From assembly GCA_030522415.1 (NCBI GenBank), contig CM060118.1, forward strand, positions 23,291,651 through 23,355,650: 64,000 nucleotides of DNA. The letters are read 5' to 3'. Shown one piece after another: positions 23,129 to 34,734 of this stretch. Origin of the DNA: Channallabes apus. Lineage: Eukaryota > Chordata > Actinopteri > Siluriformes > Clariidae. The position numbers and the translations under genes were made by a program. Below the pieces are notes generated by a model that ran no database searches, had not been told where the DNA came from, and saw only the letters and a program-made list of their open reading frames with translations. Each line of letters begins with the position of its first letter. The stretch's first letter is position 1.

Positions 23129-24706
23129 CAAACCGGATTCCAAAAAAGTTGGGACACTAAACAAATTGTGAATAAAAACTGAATGCAATGATGTGTAGAT
23201 GGCAAATGTCAATATTTTATTCAGAATAGAACATAGATGACAGATCAAAAGTTTAATCCGAGAAAATGTATCATTTTAAAGGAAAAATATGTTGATTCCA
23301 ATTTTCACGGTGTCAACAAATCCCAAAAAAGTTGGCACAAGTAGCAATAAGAGGCTGGAAAAAGTAAATTTGAGCATAACGAAGAGCTGGAAGACCAATT
23401 AACAGTAATTAGGTTAATTGGCAACATGATTGGGTATAAAAAGAGCTTCTCAGAGTGGCATTGTCTCTCAGAAGCCAAGATGGGTAGAGGATCATGAATT
23501 CCCACAATGTTGCGCAGAAAGATAGTGGAGCAATATCAGAAAGGTGTTACCCAGCGAAAAATTGCAAAAACTTTGCAGTTATCATCAACTGTGCATAATA
23601 TCATCCAAAGATTCAGAGAATCTGGAACAATCTCTGTGCGTAAGGGTCAAGGGCGTAAAACCATACTGGATGCCCGTGATCTCCGGGCCCTTAAACGACA
23701 CTGCAACACAAACAGGAATGCTACTGTAAAGGAAATCACAGAATGGGCTCAGGAATACTTCCAGAAACCATTGTCAGTGAACACAATCCTCCGTGCCATT
23801 CGCCGTTGCCAGCTGAAACTCTACAGTGCAAAGAAGAAGCCATTTCTAAGCAAGATCCACAAGCAAAGGCGTTTTCATTGGGCCAGGGATCATTTAAAAT
23901 GGAGTGTGGCAAAATGGAAGACTGTTCTGTGGTCAGACGAGTCACGATTCGAAGTTCTTGTTGGAAATGTGGGACGCCATGTCATCCGGACCAAAGAGGA
24001 CAAGGACAACCCAAGTTGTTATCAACGCTCAATTCAGAAGCCTGCATCTCTGATGGTATGGGGTTGCATGAGTGTGTGTGGCATGGGCAGCTTGCATGTC
24101 TGGAAAGGCACCATCAATGCAGAAAAATATATTCAGGTTCTAGAACAACATCTAGTCATCTCTTTCAGGGAAGACCCTACATTTTTCAACAAGATAATGC
24201 CAGACCACATTCTGCATCAATCACAACATCATGGCTGCGTAGGAGAAGGATCCGGGTACTGAAATGGCCAGTCTGCAGTCCAGATCTTTCCCCTATAGAG
24301 AACATTTGGTGCATCATAAAGAGGAAGGTGCGACAAAGAAGGTCCAAGACGATTGAACAGTTAGAGGCCTGTATTAGACAAGAATGGGAGAGCATTCCTA
24401 TTTCTAAACTTGAGAAACTGGTCTCCTCGGTCCCCAGACATCTGTTGAGTGTTGTAAGAAGAAGGGGAGATGCCACACAGTGGTGAAAATGGCCTTGTCC
24501 CAACTTTTTTGGGATTTGTTGACACCATGACATTTTGATTCACCATATTTTTCCCTTAAAATGATAAATTTTCTCAGTTTAAACTTTTGTTCCGTGATTT
24601 ATGTTCTATTCTGAATAAAATATTGACATTTGCCATCTCCACATCATTGCATTCAGTTTTTATTCACAATTAGTTTAGTGTCCCAACTTTTTTGGAATCC
24701 GGTTTG
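23129..24706 (+). mobile_element. Tc1/mariner transposon, family C
   Basis: This 1578-bp element starts CAAACCGGATTCCAAAAAAG, ends with its complement, and is flanked by TA at 23127-23128 and 24707-24708. Terminal inverted repeats of roughly 210 bp are conserved (for example TTGGGACACTAAACAAATTG at the left). A conserved internal direct-repeat-like block, CAAATCCCAAAAAAGTTGG, lies near 23318 and again inverted near 24495. An internally deleted copy lies at 32573-33030. Its CAA terminus differs from the CAG termini of the other Tc1 families here. Confidence 0.95.
23480..24486 (+). pseudogene. Tc1 transposase, family C, nonsense plus frameshift
   Basis: The start is ATG at 23480 (MGRGS), but codon six is TGA (23495-23497), where the deleted copy at 32573-33030 reads on into PIPTMLRRKIVEQYQKG. 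From 23507 the frame is open through the helix-turn-helix half and the first catalytic Asp (LWSDESRFEV). Near 24165-24172 the frame shifts by one. The second Asp (IFQQDNARPHSA) and the Glu (CSPDLSPIENIW, DD34E spacing) lie in the other frame, ending RRGDATQW and stop at 24486. Two lesions make it inactive. Alternative initiation at 23507 would skip the nonsense codon but not the frameshift. Confidence 0.92.
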
Positions 24707-24708
24707 TA

Positions 24709-27082
24709 TATACTTGATATATATTACAATATGACACAATGGCACATCCTTAACTTCAATTTACTTGACGTGGATGGAAAACACTGAAATGAGAACAAAC
24801 AAAAACAAAATAAACAAAAAAAAATTTTTTATGTTCATGCCATTCCCATTTACCATCATAGATACAAGTATTTTCAAGAAGAGGTTATTGAATAGTTATT
24901 ATACCTTAGACAGGAATATTAAAACACAAAATCATACAGTGAGAAGCAGAATAACAAAAGTTCAGTTTCATAACTGATATTTGGCAGTAATAGAGCATGT
25001 TGATATTGAGGTCTAGTAGATAATATTTGTAATGGTGGAAGCAAGACAAAAGACTGAAACTCAAGATGATGCTGAAATTACACAGCTGCACGTCAAGTGT
25101 TCCGGGATTTAAGAGTCTCTCTTTGTGATGAGTTGCTAAGTTTGGATAAAGATCTCATGTTACTGCAGTGCAGAAATGAGCCTCTAATACAGAACCCCAA
25201 TTGAACTCTTGAAACTGCTGCTATTTTAAAAGACTGCAATAGTGAGCGACATTTAAGTAGTACTGTACAGAAAAACATTTCTCCACATAATACCACATCA
25301 TATTTCGAGTTTAGCTGTAAGTTGAACACTTTGGCTGGGAATGTTTAAGTAAGTAATTTGCGGTTTCCCTTGCCTCAAAAAAAAGGAGCTAAGTTTGCTT
25401 GTGTCACCATCTCTGCGCATCTCAGTTCTATTCTTACTGCAGAAGCTGGATTGCCAAGTCGTCTTTTCCATTTCATAAAAACAGATCAGGTCCTTATTTG
25501 GGAGCAGGAACTCCATCTTTCTGCCTCTGCTGGCTTCCTCCCAGAGGCTTCCTCAGTGTAGTGGGAGTGTGCAGCCCAGACAGAGTCATTACACAGGTAG
25601 AGAGAGGCCACTGAGCTGGAACCCCATATCTTTTTCCAGACACCCCAGGAGATAAATGGTTGAAGCTGGGTATTTAAACACTGGTCCTGAATACTCAGAT
25701 CACACTGTTCTCATTTAATCAATCAGCATGGCTGTTTAAACAGCCCAATGTACTCTCTGTATAAGTCACTTCCTCATTTCTCAGCATTGCAGAACCCATT
25801 TCTCTCTCTCGGATGACACGATCTTTGATGAAGGCAGTCTTCATCCATATAGATCTAAGCAGTCTGAATGTGCTCTAGGCGGAATCTGTTACACACGACT
25901 TCTTTCTCATTCTGCCATTGACAGCCTGCCTACCTACTTCCTGACCATTTGTAGTAAAACACTTTATTGTCAGTATTTCTGCTCTTGGCTACTATGTGCT
26001 TTCTAGTAAATAACTACATTATCTATGTCATAGCCTCTGGGATGGCAGTAAAATCCCCTTGAAAGTGTTGAACTGTGAACACACCCATGAATAAAAACAT
26101 ACTTCCCTGGCCACAAAGTGACGTAGCAGGTGGTGAGCTGGCCACCTTTAAGATAACAGGCATATAATCACACCAGACCAGACCTGTACTCCTCAGTTGC
26201 GAAGGAGATAAGAGCCAAGCTTAGCAGTAAAGTGTGTGATTTGATCGTGTGTGTCTCATGTGGGAAGAGGTATCTATCAGTGAAGGGCAAGTGCCTTCAG
26301 CACCCACTTGCATAGCTTTAATTCTTCTTTACTTTCACCTGCATTACAAATATGCCTATAGTAGTGCAGCAGCAAATTCCCTGATAGGTGGTTGTAAATA
26401 CAGGAAGGAAGAGCCAGTGTTCTGATGTCAGTATTGCCGTTTTGCCTCTAGTGATAAATGTGTTGGCGGGCAAATTTTAAAGCTTAATCTGCTTCTTCTA
26501 TAAGGAAAGGCATGAGCTTAACTAGCTATGTAATATGCCATATTCTTCTGTGGTTTTATCTAGTACTAAACCACTTTATAGTACAGTAGGTAGCAGTGGG
26601 ATTATTACAGTGCATTTGTCTGTTAGCACCTACACTATTATATTTAACCAAGTCAAGTTTCAGTGGGTTCTCAACTTATGTGTCAGAGTGAGTGTTTATC
26701 TCGGGTTTTAAGCAACCGATGGATGCTTAAAGAAAAAATCATTAGGACTACACTTAGAACTGTAAAAATGTTAGCATGTTTAAGTTTATCATGTACAATG
26801 GTTATGCACAGAAGAACATGCCATTGCTTTATATAACCATACAAAAAATCCATTCTTGGCTTTTTTCCCCTGATTTTTATTGGTTTATATGGACATATAA
26901 CAGTGGCAAAATTCCCCAAAGCAAAATATCACGTTGAATTACCAGAACTGAATAAAAACTTGCTGTAATCTAATCTGACTGGAAAGAAATCTCTAAAGCG
27001 TTTACAATACTTGAAATTTTAATCACTGGAATTTATTGTTTGTATATTTCAAATGAAAATTTTATTTAAACATTTAAAATTC
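24709..27082. other. no gene supported
   Basis: No supported gene or recognised repeat. Several 60-80-residue ORFs (for example 25358-25614, overlapping in two frames) lack motifs. TACTGTA occurs at 25261 and TACAGTA at 26582. Confidence 0.45.
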
Positions 27083-27096
27083 AATGTAAAATATTG

Positions 27097-27477
27097 GGCG
27101 GCACGGTGGTGTAGTGGTTAGCACCGTCGCCTTGCACCTCCAGGGTCTGGGTTCGATTCCCCGGCCAGGCTCGATTCCCGTCTCTGTGTGCATGGAGTTT
27201 GCATGTTCTCCCCGTGCTTGGTGGGTTTCCTCCGGGTACTCCGGTTTCCTCCCACAGTCCAAAGATATGCAGGTTAGGCTAATTGGCGTTCCCAAATTGA
27301 CCGTAGTGTGTGAATGAGTGTGTGAATGTGCGTATGAGTGTGTGCCCTGCGATGGATTGGCACCCTGTCCAGGGTGTACCCCGCCTTGTGCCCGAAGTCT
27401 CCTGGGATAGGCTCCAGGTCCCCCGCGACCCTGAATAGAGGATAAAGCGGTACAGAAGATGAATGAATGAATGAATG
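27097..27477 (+). mobile_element. tRNA-derived SINE, full length, copy 2, with target duplication
   Basis: Same family as 18251-18623 (head GGCGGCACGGTGGTGTAGTG, box B GGTTCGATTCC, tail of GAAT units). It is bounded by a direct repeat AATGTAAAATATTG at 27083-27096 and 27478-27491, a 14-bp target-site duplication made by LINE-type retrotransposition. The boundary inside the GAAT tail is uncertain by a few bases. Confidence 0.95.
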
Positions 27478-27869
27478 AATGTAAAATATTGACCATATTA
27501 AATTTCTGTTAGAAAAATTGTTACCAATACTATTGATACCGTCTCGGGTTATTTTGCTGTAACCCTGTTCCCTTTCAAAGGCTACACTCAATGGTGCGTG
27601 AAAACGCACATCTTTTCGTGTTGCCGGTTGTGAAGCATGTGTGTATCAAACACGCCAAATTTTGGCCTATATAACCTCGGTCAGGTGACGTCATCTGACC
27701 TGCAGGTTATAAATAGGAGTAAACCGGAAGCATTCCTCAGATCGATTTTGACCGGACGTCTGAAGGGACGTCCGGTCACGTAGGCAGTGCGGCATTGGAG
27801 CGCAGCATCTCGTTCCAGCCTATTCAGGGAACAGGGTGACAGCAAAGTAACCCGAGACGTTCCTACCTG

Positions 27870-28760
27870 CTGCGTCACACATTTGCTGCAGGGGAATACC
27901 TCTTGCCAGCGCAATAGATGAAGCGACCCCCCCTGGTTGAATGAGCCCTGATTCCTAGAGGTGAAGTGAGCCGACGCGCCTCATAGGAGAGAGCAAAAGC
28001 ATCTCTCACCCAGTGTGACCCAGGTCTGTGTAGTAGCGGCTGCCCCCGGTTGCGGCCCCATAACATATGAAAAGCTGCTCTGACTTACGCCAGTGGCTGG
28101 TGCTGTGGACGTAAGTCTGAAGAGCACGTACTGGACACAGAAAGCTTCAAGAACAGGGTGCATGGTTGAGAATGAATCTTTTGGAAGATAGTTCGGTGAG
28201 TATGCAATATGGCCTTGACTAGCCCGGGGGCAAAGACTGGCAAGGCATGCAGATCTCCAATCCTCTTCAGAGAAGTAATGGCCATAGAAAAACCATCTTA
28301 AGGGTCAGAAACCTGACAGGCGCTGACTCTAGTGGTTCGAAAGGGGTGTCAACTAGGCCTTCGAGCACGAGAGATAAATCCCACGAAGGGACCGTGGCTC
28401 TAGTGGGTGGCCTCAACCGTTTAGCTCCATGAATGAAACGGGCAACTATAGGGGCTTTTCCCACAGTAACCCCAATCAGAATGTGACAGGCTGAACTAGC
28501 AGCTACGTACATCCTGAGAGTACTAGGGCACAAGCCCGAGGACAACTTTGCCTGCAGAAACTCCAGCACTGAAACAATTCGGCACTGGACTGGGTCTACC
28601 TGCTTTGTCATGCACCAACTTTCAAATACATTCCATTTGAGGGCATAAGCTCTTCTAGTGGAGGGAGCCCTAGCACTTAGAATAGTCTCAATTATGCTGG
28701 CTGGAAAACCAGCTTGACTTAGTTGGTCCCGTCGAGGGGCCAAACGTGAAGGTTCCAAAT
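27870..28760 (-). pseudogene. DIRS tyrosine recombinase, C terminus truncated
   Basis: An open stretch from 28758 to 28267 encodes the core-binding half: RRDQLSQAGFPASIIETIL, APSTRRAYALKWNVFESWC, then QVDPVQCRIVSVLEFLQ and LCPSTLRMYVAA, followed by the start of the catalytic domain (RFLTLKMVFLWPLLL). After a frame change the rest is in pieces, including YVHSTSHWRKSEQLF-like and LGIRAHSTRGG (about 27960-27930), the HxxR box. The sequence jumps from the PLQQ-V-like segment (about 27880) to terminal-repeat sequence, so the WSSPHTF segment and the catalytic tyrosine segment (YNLDV) are missing. It cannot be a functional recombinase. Confidence 0.85.
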
Positions 28761-29235
28761 CTCGGGCCGGAGATGAAATATTGTCCCCTGCGCCTGAGAC
28801 AGAATATCCCTCCTCATTGGAATCACCATGGTGAGCCGTCGAGGAGAGATACTGAATCCAAGAACCACAATGTGGTCGGCCAGCAGGGCGCTATCAATAA
28901 GAGGCGCAAACGCTGTTGACGGACCCTTGCCAAGACTCCCGGGAGCAGAGCTATCAGGAAAACCCATAAAGGCATAACCTGGGCCACGTACGGGCCAAGG
29001 CGTCCAGACCCAGGGGAACTGGAAGAGTCAGAGAGTAGTAAAGGGGACATTTGCTGTTCTTGCGAGGCAAAGGGGTCCACCTCTGCTACATGAAATCTCT
29101 CCCAGATTGACTGACTACTTCGGTGTGGGGTTTCCATTCCCTGTGTGTCAGAGCTTGACTGGACAGTACAACTGCTCCCACATTCATATGCCCTGGAATG
29201 TAAATCACCCTGAGGGACAGGAACCTGGTGCTTAT

Positions 29236-29538
29236 TTAGCGGTGCGAGCGCAATCCGCCCTGGCGATTAATATAGGAGACTGCCGTAGTGTTGTCCACCC
29301 GCACTAGTACATGGTAGCCTCTCAACTGCTGGAGGAAGTGCTTTAGGGCAAGAAATAGAGCCATCATTTCGAGGCAATTGAGGTGCAGCACGAGAAGATG
29401 GCCTCTCCAGCTCCCTTGGGCTGGACGGTCATCTAAGACCGCACCCCAGCCCGTGAGGGAAGCGTCTGTCGTTAGCATCTGCGACGACAAGACAACCTTA
29501 GAGTGGGACCCAGAGTCAGAAACCGGGGTCTGAACCAC
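29236..29538 (-). pseudogene. DIRS RNase H domain
   Basis: An open segment of 100 residues carries the RNase H acidic motifs: MLTTDASLTGWGAVL (first Asp), LHLNCLEMMALFLALKHFL (Glu) and VLVRVDNTTAVSYINRQGG (Asp). It would degrade template RNA during DNA synthesis. It lies between RT and recombinase, as is usual for DIRS. It is flanked by frame breaks; a further open segment (28823-29137) includes the linker ERFHVAEVDPFASQEQQMS typical of DIRS polyproteins. Confidence 0.85.
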
Positions 29539-29899
29539 ATAGGAAGGGTACGAAGCTCCTGGCGCGTAACCCTTATTGGGGATTGGCCCTTGAGTGAAAT
29601 CCCCTGGTTCTTAGCCACAACTGAAATGCTCTCATGTGCAGAAGGCCCAAACGTGTCACCGTGGATACTGCTGCCATGAGAGCCAAGATCTCTGAAAGTG
29701 ATGAACAGTCACTTTCTGGTCTAGCTTGATTTCCTTGAGGGTGTTGAGAATGGATTCGACACGAGCGGGAGACGGCTGTGCCTGCTTACGATTGAATCCC
29801 ATGTGACACCCAAATATGTTGTCATCTGAACAGGAAAGAGCATGCTTTCATGGTGTTGGGTCTCAATCCTAAGAAACAAAGATGAGCTAGGATGACATG

Positions 29900-30360
29900 C
29901 TGATGTCGAAGCGCTAGCTACTGAGACTGGGCCAGCCAGTCATCTATGTAATTCACATACGGATGCCCTGGAGTCATAAGAGCCATGTGCGGGTGAGAGA
30001 GCTAGACCAAATGGAAGGACCCGATACTGGTAAGATTCGCCCCACGAAAGTGAACCTCAGGAACCTCCTGTGTTGTGGCAATATTTCTATATGAAAATAT
30101 GCGTCCTTCAGATGGATTGTCACAAATCAATCGCTTGGTAGGATTTGAGAGCAATCACTTTGACAGTCAACATTTTGAAGCTGTATTTATTTATTTTTAG
30201 ATAGCGGTACAGCCCGCGAAAATAAAAAAATTGGACGCAGCCCCCGTTCCTCTTGGGAACCAAGAAATACCGACAGTAGTAGCCTGACTCTATCTGGTAG
30301 GGGAACATGTTCCATGGCCCCATTCCCCAGCAACTTCTGTCAGCAGATGCGTACTTTCCG
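29900..30360 (-). pseudogene. DIRS reverse transcriptase, decayed
   Basis: Readable RT blocks on the minus strand are YFLVPKRNGGCVQ (about 30275-30235), LKINKYSFKMLTVKVIALKS and the catalytic box NYIDDWLAQSQ at about 29958-29926, followed by a stop. Unlike copy 2, copy 1 keeps the YIDD box. Frame breaks separate the blocks. Confidence 0.82.
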
Positions 30361-30823
30361 GTTTCATGGAAGTGGCGACAGAGGGTGATGTGAGAACTGA
30401 ATCCTGTAGTTTCTCTCTACAGTGCTTAGTACCCAAGGAGATATATTTGGCAGTAGCTTCCACGCTGTCAGTTTCTCAGAAAGGGGCAAAAGTCTCGACG
30501 GCTTGGTTAAACGGGGGGAATGTTAGATGTTCGGCATCCGGAAACATGGCAGGAAAAAAACGAAGAACTAACACTTTATTGGAGACTGGTGTTGCCCAAA
30601 AGACCAGTAGTGGCAGAGCAAGGGGGTGCCAGGTAGAACACTTCATTCTTGAAAGGAATTCTGCGTGCCTCTCCCCATTGGGGGGCCACCCCCATGGTCC
30701 TGGGCAAATGAACCTCAGGTCTTCTTTATGAAGAAGACAATATGCCAGTCTGACCTCTTTTGAGGCGGGTTGCGAAGCGCGGCGCGACGCACCCCAATTG
30801 CCAAACAGGCTGGAAGGCGAGAT

Positions 30824-30857
30824 AGGGGCATCAAGGATCCTTATCCTTGATGCCCCT
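30824..30857. repeat. perfect 15-bp palindrome in DIRS copy 1
   Basis: The arms AGGGGCATCAAGGAT and ATCCTTGATGCCCCT flank a 4-bp loop (CCTT). The matching region in DIRS copy 2 (about 37975-38025) is not palindromic over this length, so the hairpin arose in copy 1, perhaps by local inversion or template switching. Confidence 0.85.
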
Positions 30858-31784
30858 GAGATACAGCCACAAGTGCCTCTCCGTGGAAACCATCACAGCC
30901 GTAAAACGTCCGATAGCACGAGCCGTCTGCTTTGCTGCACAAAGAGAAAAGTCTGTGGCCCGGCGTAATTCCAATCTTGAGGAGCCAAAACCGCCATGGT
31001 GTACAATGGAGCACCAACCTGACCTGCTGCCTGAAAAGCTTTTCCCTCCAGGGAAGATGAAAGTCTACACAGCTTGAAAGGAAGGAAGGATGATGTCCCA
31101 GGAGAGAGCCTGGAAGCTTCTCTTCTATCTGGGCATCATCATATAACCCCGCGCTTCCACATCAACTATATTTAAACAAATAAATAAGTCGATGGCAGGA
31201 AAACACGGTATGAATACAGCTTACTCCATGAAAGGGTTAATTCATATGGAGATTGCTAAGAAAAGGGAGATAGCGACGTTGAGGCTCCGCCCCCCGTCTA
31301 TCCTTGCCCATTCACAAGAATCGCCAGGGCGCGCTTAAGAGTGGACAGAGGAATTTCCCGATCCGGCGAGGGCGTGAGAGATAGGATTCGAAATCCGTCT
31401 CTCGCAGCTCTGCCGGATACACGCGTTTTAAGCCCCAGAAATGCGCCGTGGCCCGGAGCTTCTCAAGAAATGCCAGGCGCACGCGAGCACTTCAATCGAA
31501 GCAGTAAAGTGTAGAGATCGCCCTCCGATATGGATTATCACACATGGAGGGACATCTCGTTTAAACCTCTGCCATATCTGTGAGTTAAACACTTTCTTAT
31601 TTTGCTGGTTTAAACAACTAGGCTCCTCAGTGAAGACAAAAGATCTGAGGAATGTTTTCGGTTTACTCCTATTTATAACCTGCAGGTTCGTCTCACCAGA
31701 TGACGTCACCTGACTGAGGTTAAATATGCCAAAATTTGGCGTGTTTGATACACACATGCTTCATAACACGCAGGTCTTCAAATC

Positions 31785-32560
31785 CTGGATGTCACATACA
31801 GATTGCTGTGGTTCATTATGCAGTGTACAGTACTTTAAAGTATTCTTCCTTCTCCATGCAAAATCGGCAAATTCTGACCCTGCCATCCAAATATTGGTGC
31901 AGAAGTCAAAAATCATCACACCAGGCCACATTTTTCCAATATTGTATTGTTTAATTTTGTTGAGCCCATTTGAATTGTTGATGTTGAATTTCCCGTTCTT
32001 AACTGACAGCAGTGGCACCCAGTAGTGTGGTCTTTACCTGCTGTAGCTCATCTGCTTTAAGGTTCAAAGTGGTGACTGTGTGCACTCAAAGATGCTCTCC
32101 AACATACCTCATTTTTAATGTGATGCTATTTGAGTTACTGGTGCCTTTCAACTCGAAACTGATCATATTGATTCACACATATTCTTACACATTTCATACT
32201 TATTTCTATAGTTTTCTTTTGATTCTGTAAAGCTGCTTTGCGACAATGACCATTGTTAAAAGCGCTATTTAAAATTTTATTGAAATTAACTCAAACTAGT
32301 CTGGCCACTCTCACCTGACCTCTGACATCAACAAGGCATTTTTGCCCAGATATGTGCCACTCACTGGATATTTTCTCTTTTTCAAACCATGTCCTTTAAA
32401 CTCTAGAGATGGCTTACACAAGTTTCAAAGTAAGTTTCACAAATCCTTAGACAAGCCCATATGGCATCAACAACCATGCCATGTTCAAAGTCACTTAAAT
32501 CACCTTTCATTCTCATTTTGAAGCTGGGTTTGTACTTTAACAGTTTGTCTTGAAATAATA
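31785..32560 (-). mobile_element. Tc1-like transposase relic with nested L2 tail
   Basis: The minus-strand fragments MRMKGDLSDFEHGMVVDAI (near 32520-32455) and VPLLSVKNGKF (near 32015-31985) with decayed catalytic sequence after it belong to a Tc1-type transposase (N-terminal helix-turn-helix side, then the region before the first Asp). The coding remnant is split at about 32135-32290 by an L2 3' end. No frame survives. TIR ends were not located. Confidence 0.6.
32135..32290 (+). mobile_element. L2 3' end inserted in Tc1 relic
   Basis: It contains GATTCTGTAAAGCTGCTTTG, CGACAATGACCATTGTTAAA and a short ATTGAAATT tail, matching the 3' ends at 8200-8275 and 13525-13585. A severely 5'-truncated copy. 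Confidence 0.75.
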
Positions 32561-32572
32561 AGATAATAAATA

Positions 32573-33030
32573 CAAACCGGATTCCAAAAGATTTTTGCAA
32601 TTTTTCGCTGGGTACACCTTTCTGATATTGCTCCACTATCTTTCTGCGCAACATTGTGGGAATTGGTGATCCTCTACCCATCTTGGCTTCTGAGAGACAC
32701 TGCCACTCTGAGAAGCTCTTTTTATACCCAATCATGTTGCCATTTAACCTAATTACTGTTAATTGGTCTTCCAGCTCTTCGTTATGCTCAAATGTACTTT
32801 TTCCAGTCTCTTATTGCTACTTGTCCCAACTTTTTTGGGATTTGTTGACACCGTGAAATTTGGAATCAACATATTTTTCCTTTACAATTATACATTTTCT
32901 CGGATTAAACTTTATCTGTCATCTATGTTCTATTCTGAATAAAATATTGACATTTGCTATCTCCACATCATTGCATTCAGTTTTTATTCACAATTTGTTT
33001 AGTGTCCCAACTTTTTTGGAATCCGGTTTG
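32573..33030 (-). mobile_element. internally deleted Tc1, family C (458 bp)
   Basis: Both termini (CAAACCGGATTCC and its complement) and TA flanks (32571-32572, 33031-33032) are intact. On the minus strand it keeps the left repeat, the leader and the first transposase codons (MGRGSPIPTMLRRKIVEQYQ, ATG near 32680), then jumps near 32590 straight into the last about 15 bp of the opposite end. It could have been mobilised in trans if the short end was sufficient, but most of one inverted repeat is gone. It lacks the TGA found in the copy at 23129-24706. Confidence 0.93.
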
Positions 33031-33044
33031 TATTTCCGTTAATA

Positions 33045-33335
33045 AGCAGTTACTGATAATAACCATGTTCTGATACTGTACCTTTCCGTTGTGGCCAGTG
33101 TTGACATTTTTCGATGTTTTGTGCCCAACTAGAGCTCTGTTCGATCAGATTGGACAAGCTAGTCCTCACAGGCAAAAGTCCATTCATCTAGCCACCACAA
33201 TTTGACCCTTGTCAAAGGCACAAAAATCCTTTGCTTGCTCGTTTTATCTGCTTCCAACACATCAACTTCAGGAACAATATGTTCACTTGCTGCCTAATAT
33301 ATCCTGCACACTTCCAGGTGCCACTGTGCAAAACT
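33045..33335. mobile_element. DNA-transposon relic
   Basis: Phrases such as TCTGCTTCCAACACATCAAC, TGTTCACTTGCTGCCTAATA and TATCCTGCACACTTCCAGG match, from memory, the non-coding end of a widespread fish Tc1-like element. Ends and strand are not fixed. Confidence 0.4.
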
Positions 33336-34639
33336 GTGTAACTGTAGTTACTGTGACAAGGATGATAATGGTGATACGACAACTCCAAAACTGCAGGATA
33401 TATCCAATCTTCAATACCATTAGCAGGGTAGCTGAGAATGCACTCAGGCTGTGGTGCTTTATGAAGTGTGATGTTTACGCAAATGAAGCTATGTACAGTA
33501 TTGATGGTATTGACTTTTATGGATTAACATAAGGGTTAACATAAGGGTTGAGGGTTTAGGACGAAGGGCCACATTTTTTCCAGAAGTGGTACCCCATTCT
33601 GGTGAAGGTCATTTCTAGCCACTGGCATTTAAGCACAACTAAAACTCTGGCACTGCAGCTGGGCCTAACCCCATTAGCCTGGCTAATTTATTGCAGATTA
33701 AGGAAGCAGAGCCCGGCATGGTTCTAACTAACGTCAGTAAGCATGATTAGCTGAGAGGCAGGATGGTAAGGACCAAAGAGAAATAAAATGACTTTTCTGC
33801 GCAGGTTACCTTATGTTCATGACTGGCTATACTGTAAGTGGAGAGCACAGCAAAGAAAATTAAGGGGCTTTGGGGGGGGGGGGGGGGGGGGTTGTTGCAT
33901 AGTGTGATGCACCTCTGCCACTTCACCAGCAGACTGAACCAGGTAGGATCAAATTAGTACTTATTAGCTCTGCCTATTCAGCATCATGTCCCTGTCGAAT
34001 AACCTACATACAGTACTGTATTGGATTTTTGTGTTTGTCACTTTTATTAGACATGAAACAAGTTTGCTGCATTCATATGAGCTCTTTTTTGTCTTGATTA
34101 AATTGCCTGTTTTTCTTCACAAGTAACCCTATTCTGAATATTTACATTTGTCTTGGCTAACTTAAAATATAACCCAATACAGTTTTCTAAGGTCAAAGCT
34201 ACACATAAATATAAAACAAGTAGCTGATTAATTTTCTTTTAATAATATAAGATTTGACTTCTGTGCATTTTTAGTATTATGGTTATCATAATTTAAAAAC
34301 TGAAATATTTGCACTGGTTAAAGAAAATCTGACGCATGTGCTTTGATAATGTGTTTCATGTAAAGAACAGAACAAAGCATATGTTGCATTTATAGCCATT
34401 CTCTGAACCATAACAAAAACAAGTTTTTTTCTACTATATTATCACTTACATACTGTATATCATCTATACATTGTCATTCCTGTACATTATGCTTCATTTT
34501 TTTGCTTTTGAAAAAAAAATGCTTTTGTCGTGTTACCAAGGAACCACAAAACCATTAGTCCAGAATACTTTCCTATGTCAAGGTACTATGTAACCTCTGA
34601 CTGTTACAGGGGACTGAGATTCCTTAAATAATAATAATC

Positions 34640-34672
<33 letters not shown>

Positions 34673-34734
34673 GATGTCTTCTCACGGGAAACTGCATCAT
34701 ATTAACAATTACTCAATTCCTACACATCATGTAG
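33336..34734. other. no gene seen; poly-G and (AAT)n
   Basis: No supported gene. A 20-base poly-G run lies at 33872-33891 and an (AAT)n array at about 34626-34672. TACAGTA or TACTGTA occurs at 33494, 33830, 34009, 34014 (overlapping) and 34451. Confidence 0.55.

Larger units (their letters stand above)
27541..31775 (-). mobile_element. DIRS-type retrotransposon, copy 1
   Basis: This is a tyrosine-recombinase retrotransposon read on the minus strand. Element 3' end: inverted terminal repeat 27541 to about 27750 (starting GTCTCGGGTTATTTTGCTGT), then a region complementary to the ends at about 27790-27865. Going up: recombinase (27870-28760), RNase H (about 29236-29540), reverse transcriptase (about 29900-30360), a gag-like region (about 30400-31690), and the 5' inverted repeat at about 31680-31775. 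The two end repeats share GCCAAATTTTGGC...GACGTCATCTGA-type sequence in opposite orientation. The 5' repeat is cut short compared with copy 2 (36935-41448). Frames are broken throughout. DIRS elements integrate with a recombinase instead of an integrase and leave no target duplication. Confidence 0.9.

Noticed and set aside
23743..24486. 247-residue ORF as a separate gene
   Set aside because: Only its second half is the true transposase frame after the frameshift; the first half is an out-of-frame overlap of the same gene.
27981..28163. Short ORFs near the DIRS recombinase end
   Set aside because: They are frame-shifted pieces of the recombinase C-terminal region, not separate genes.
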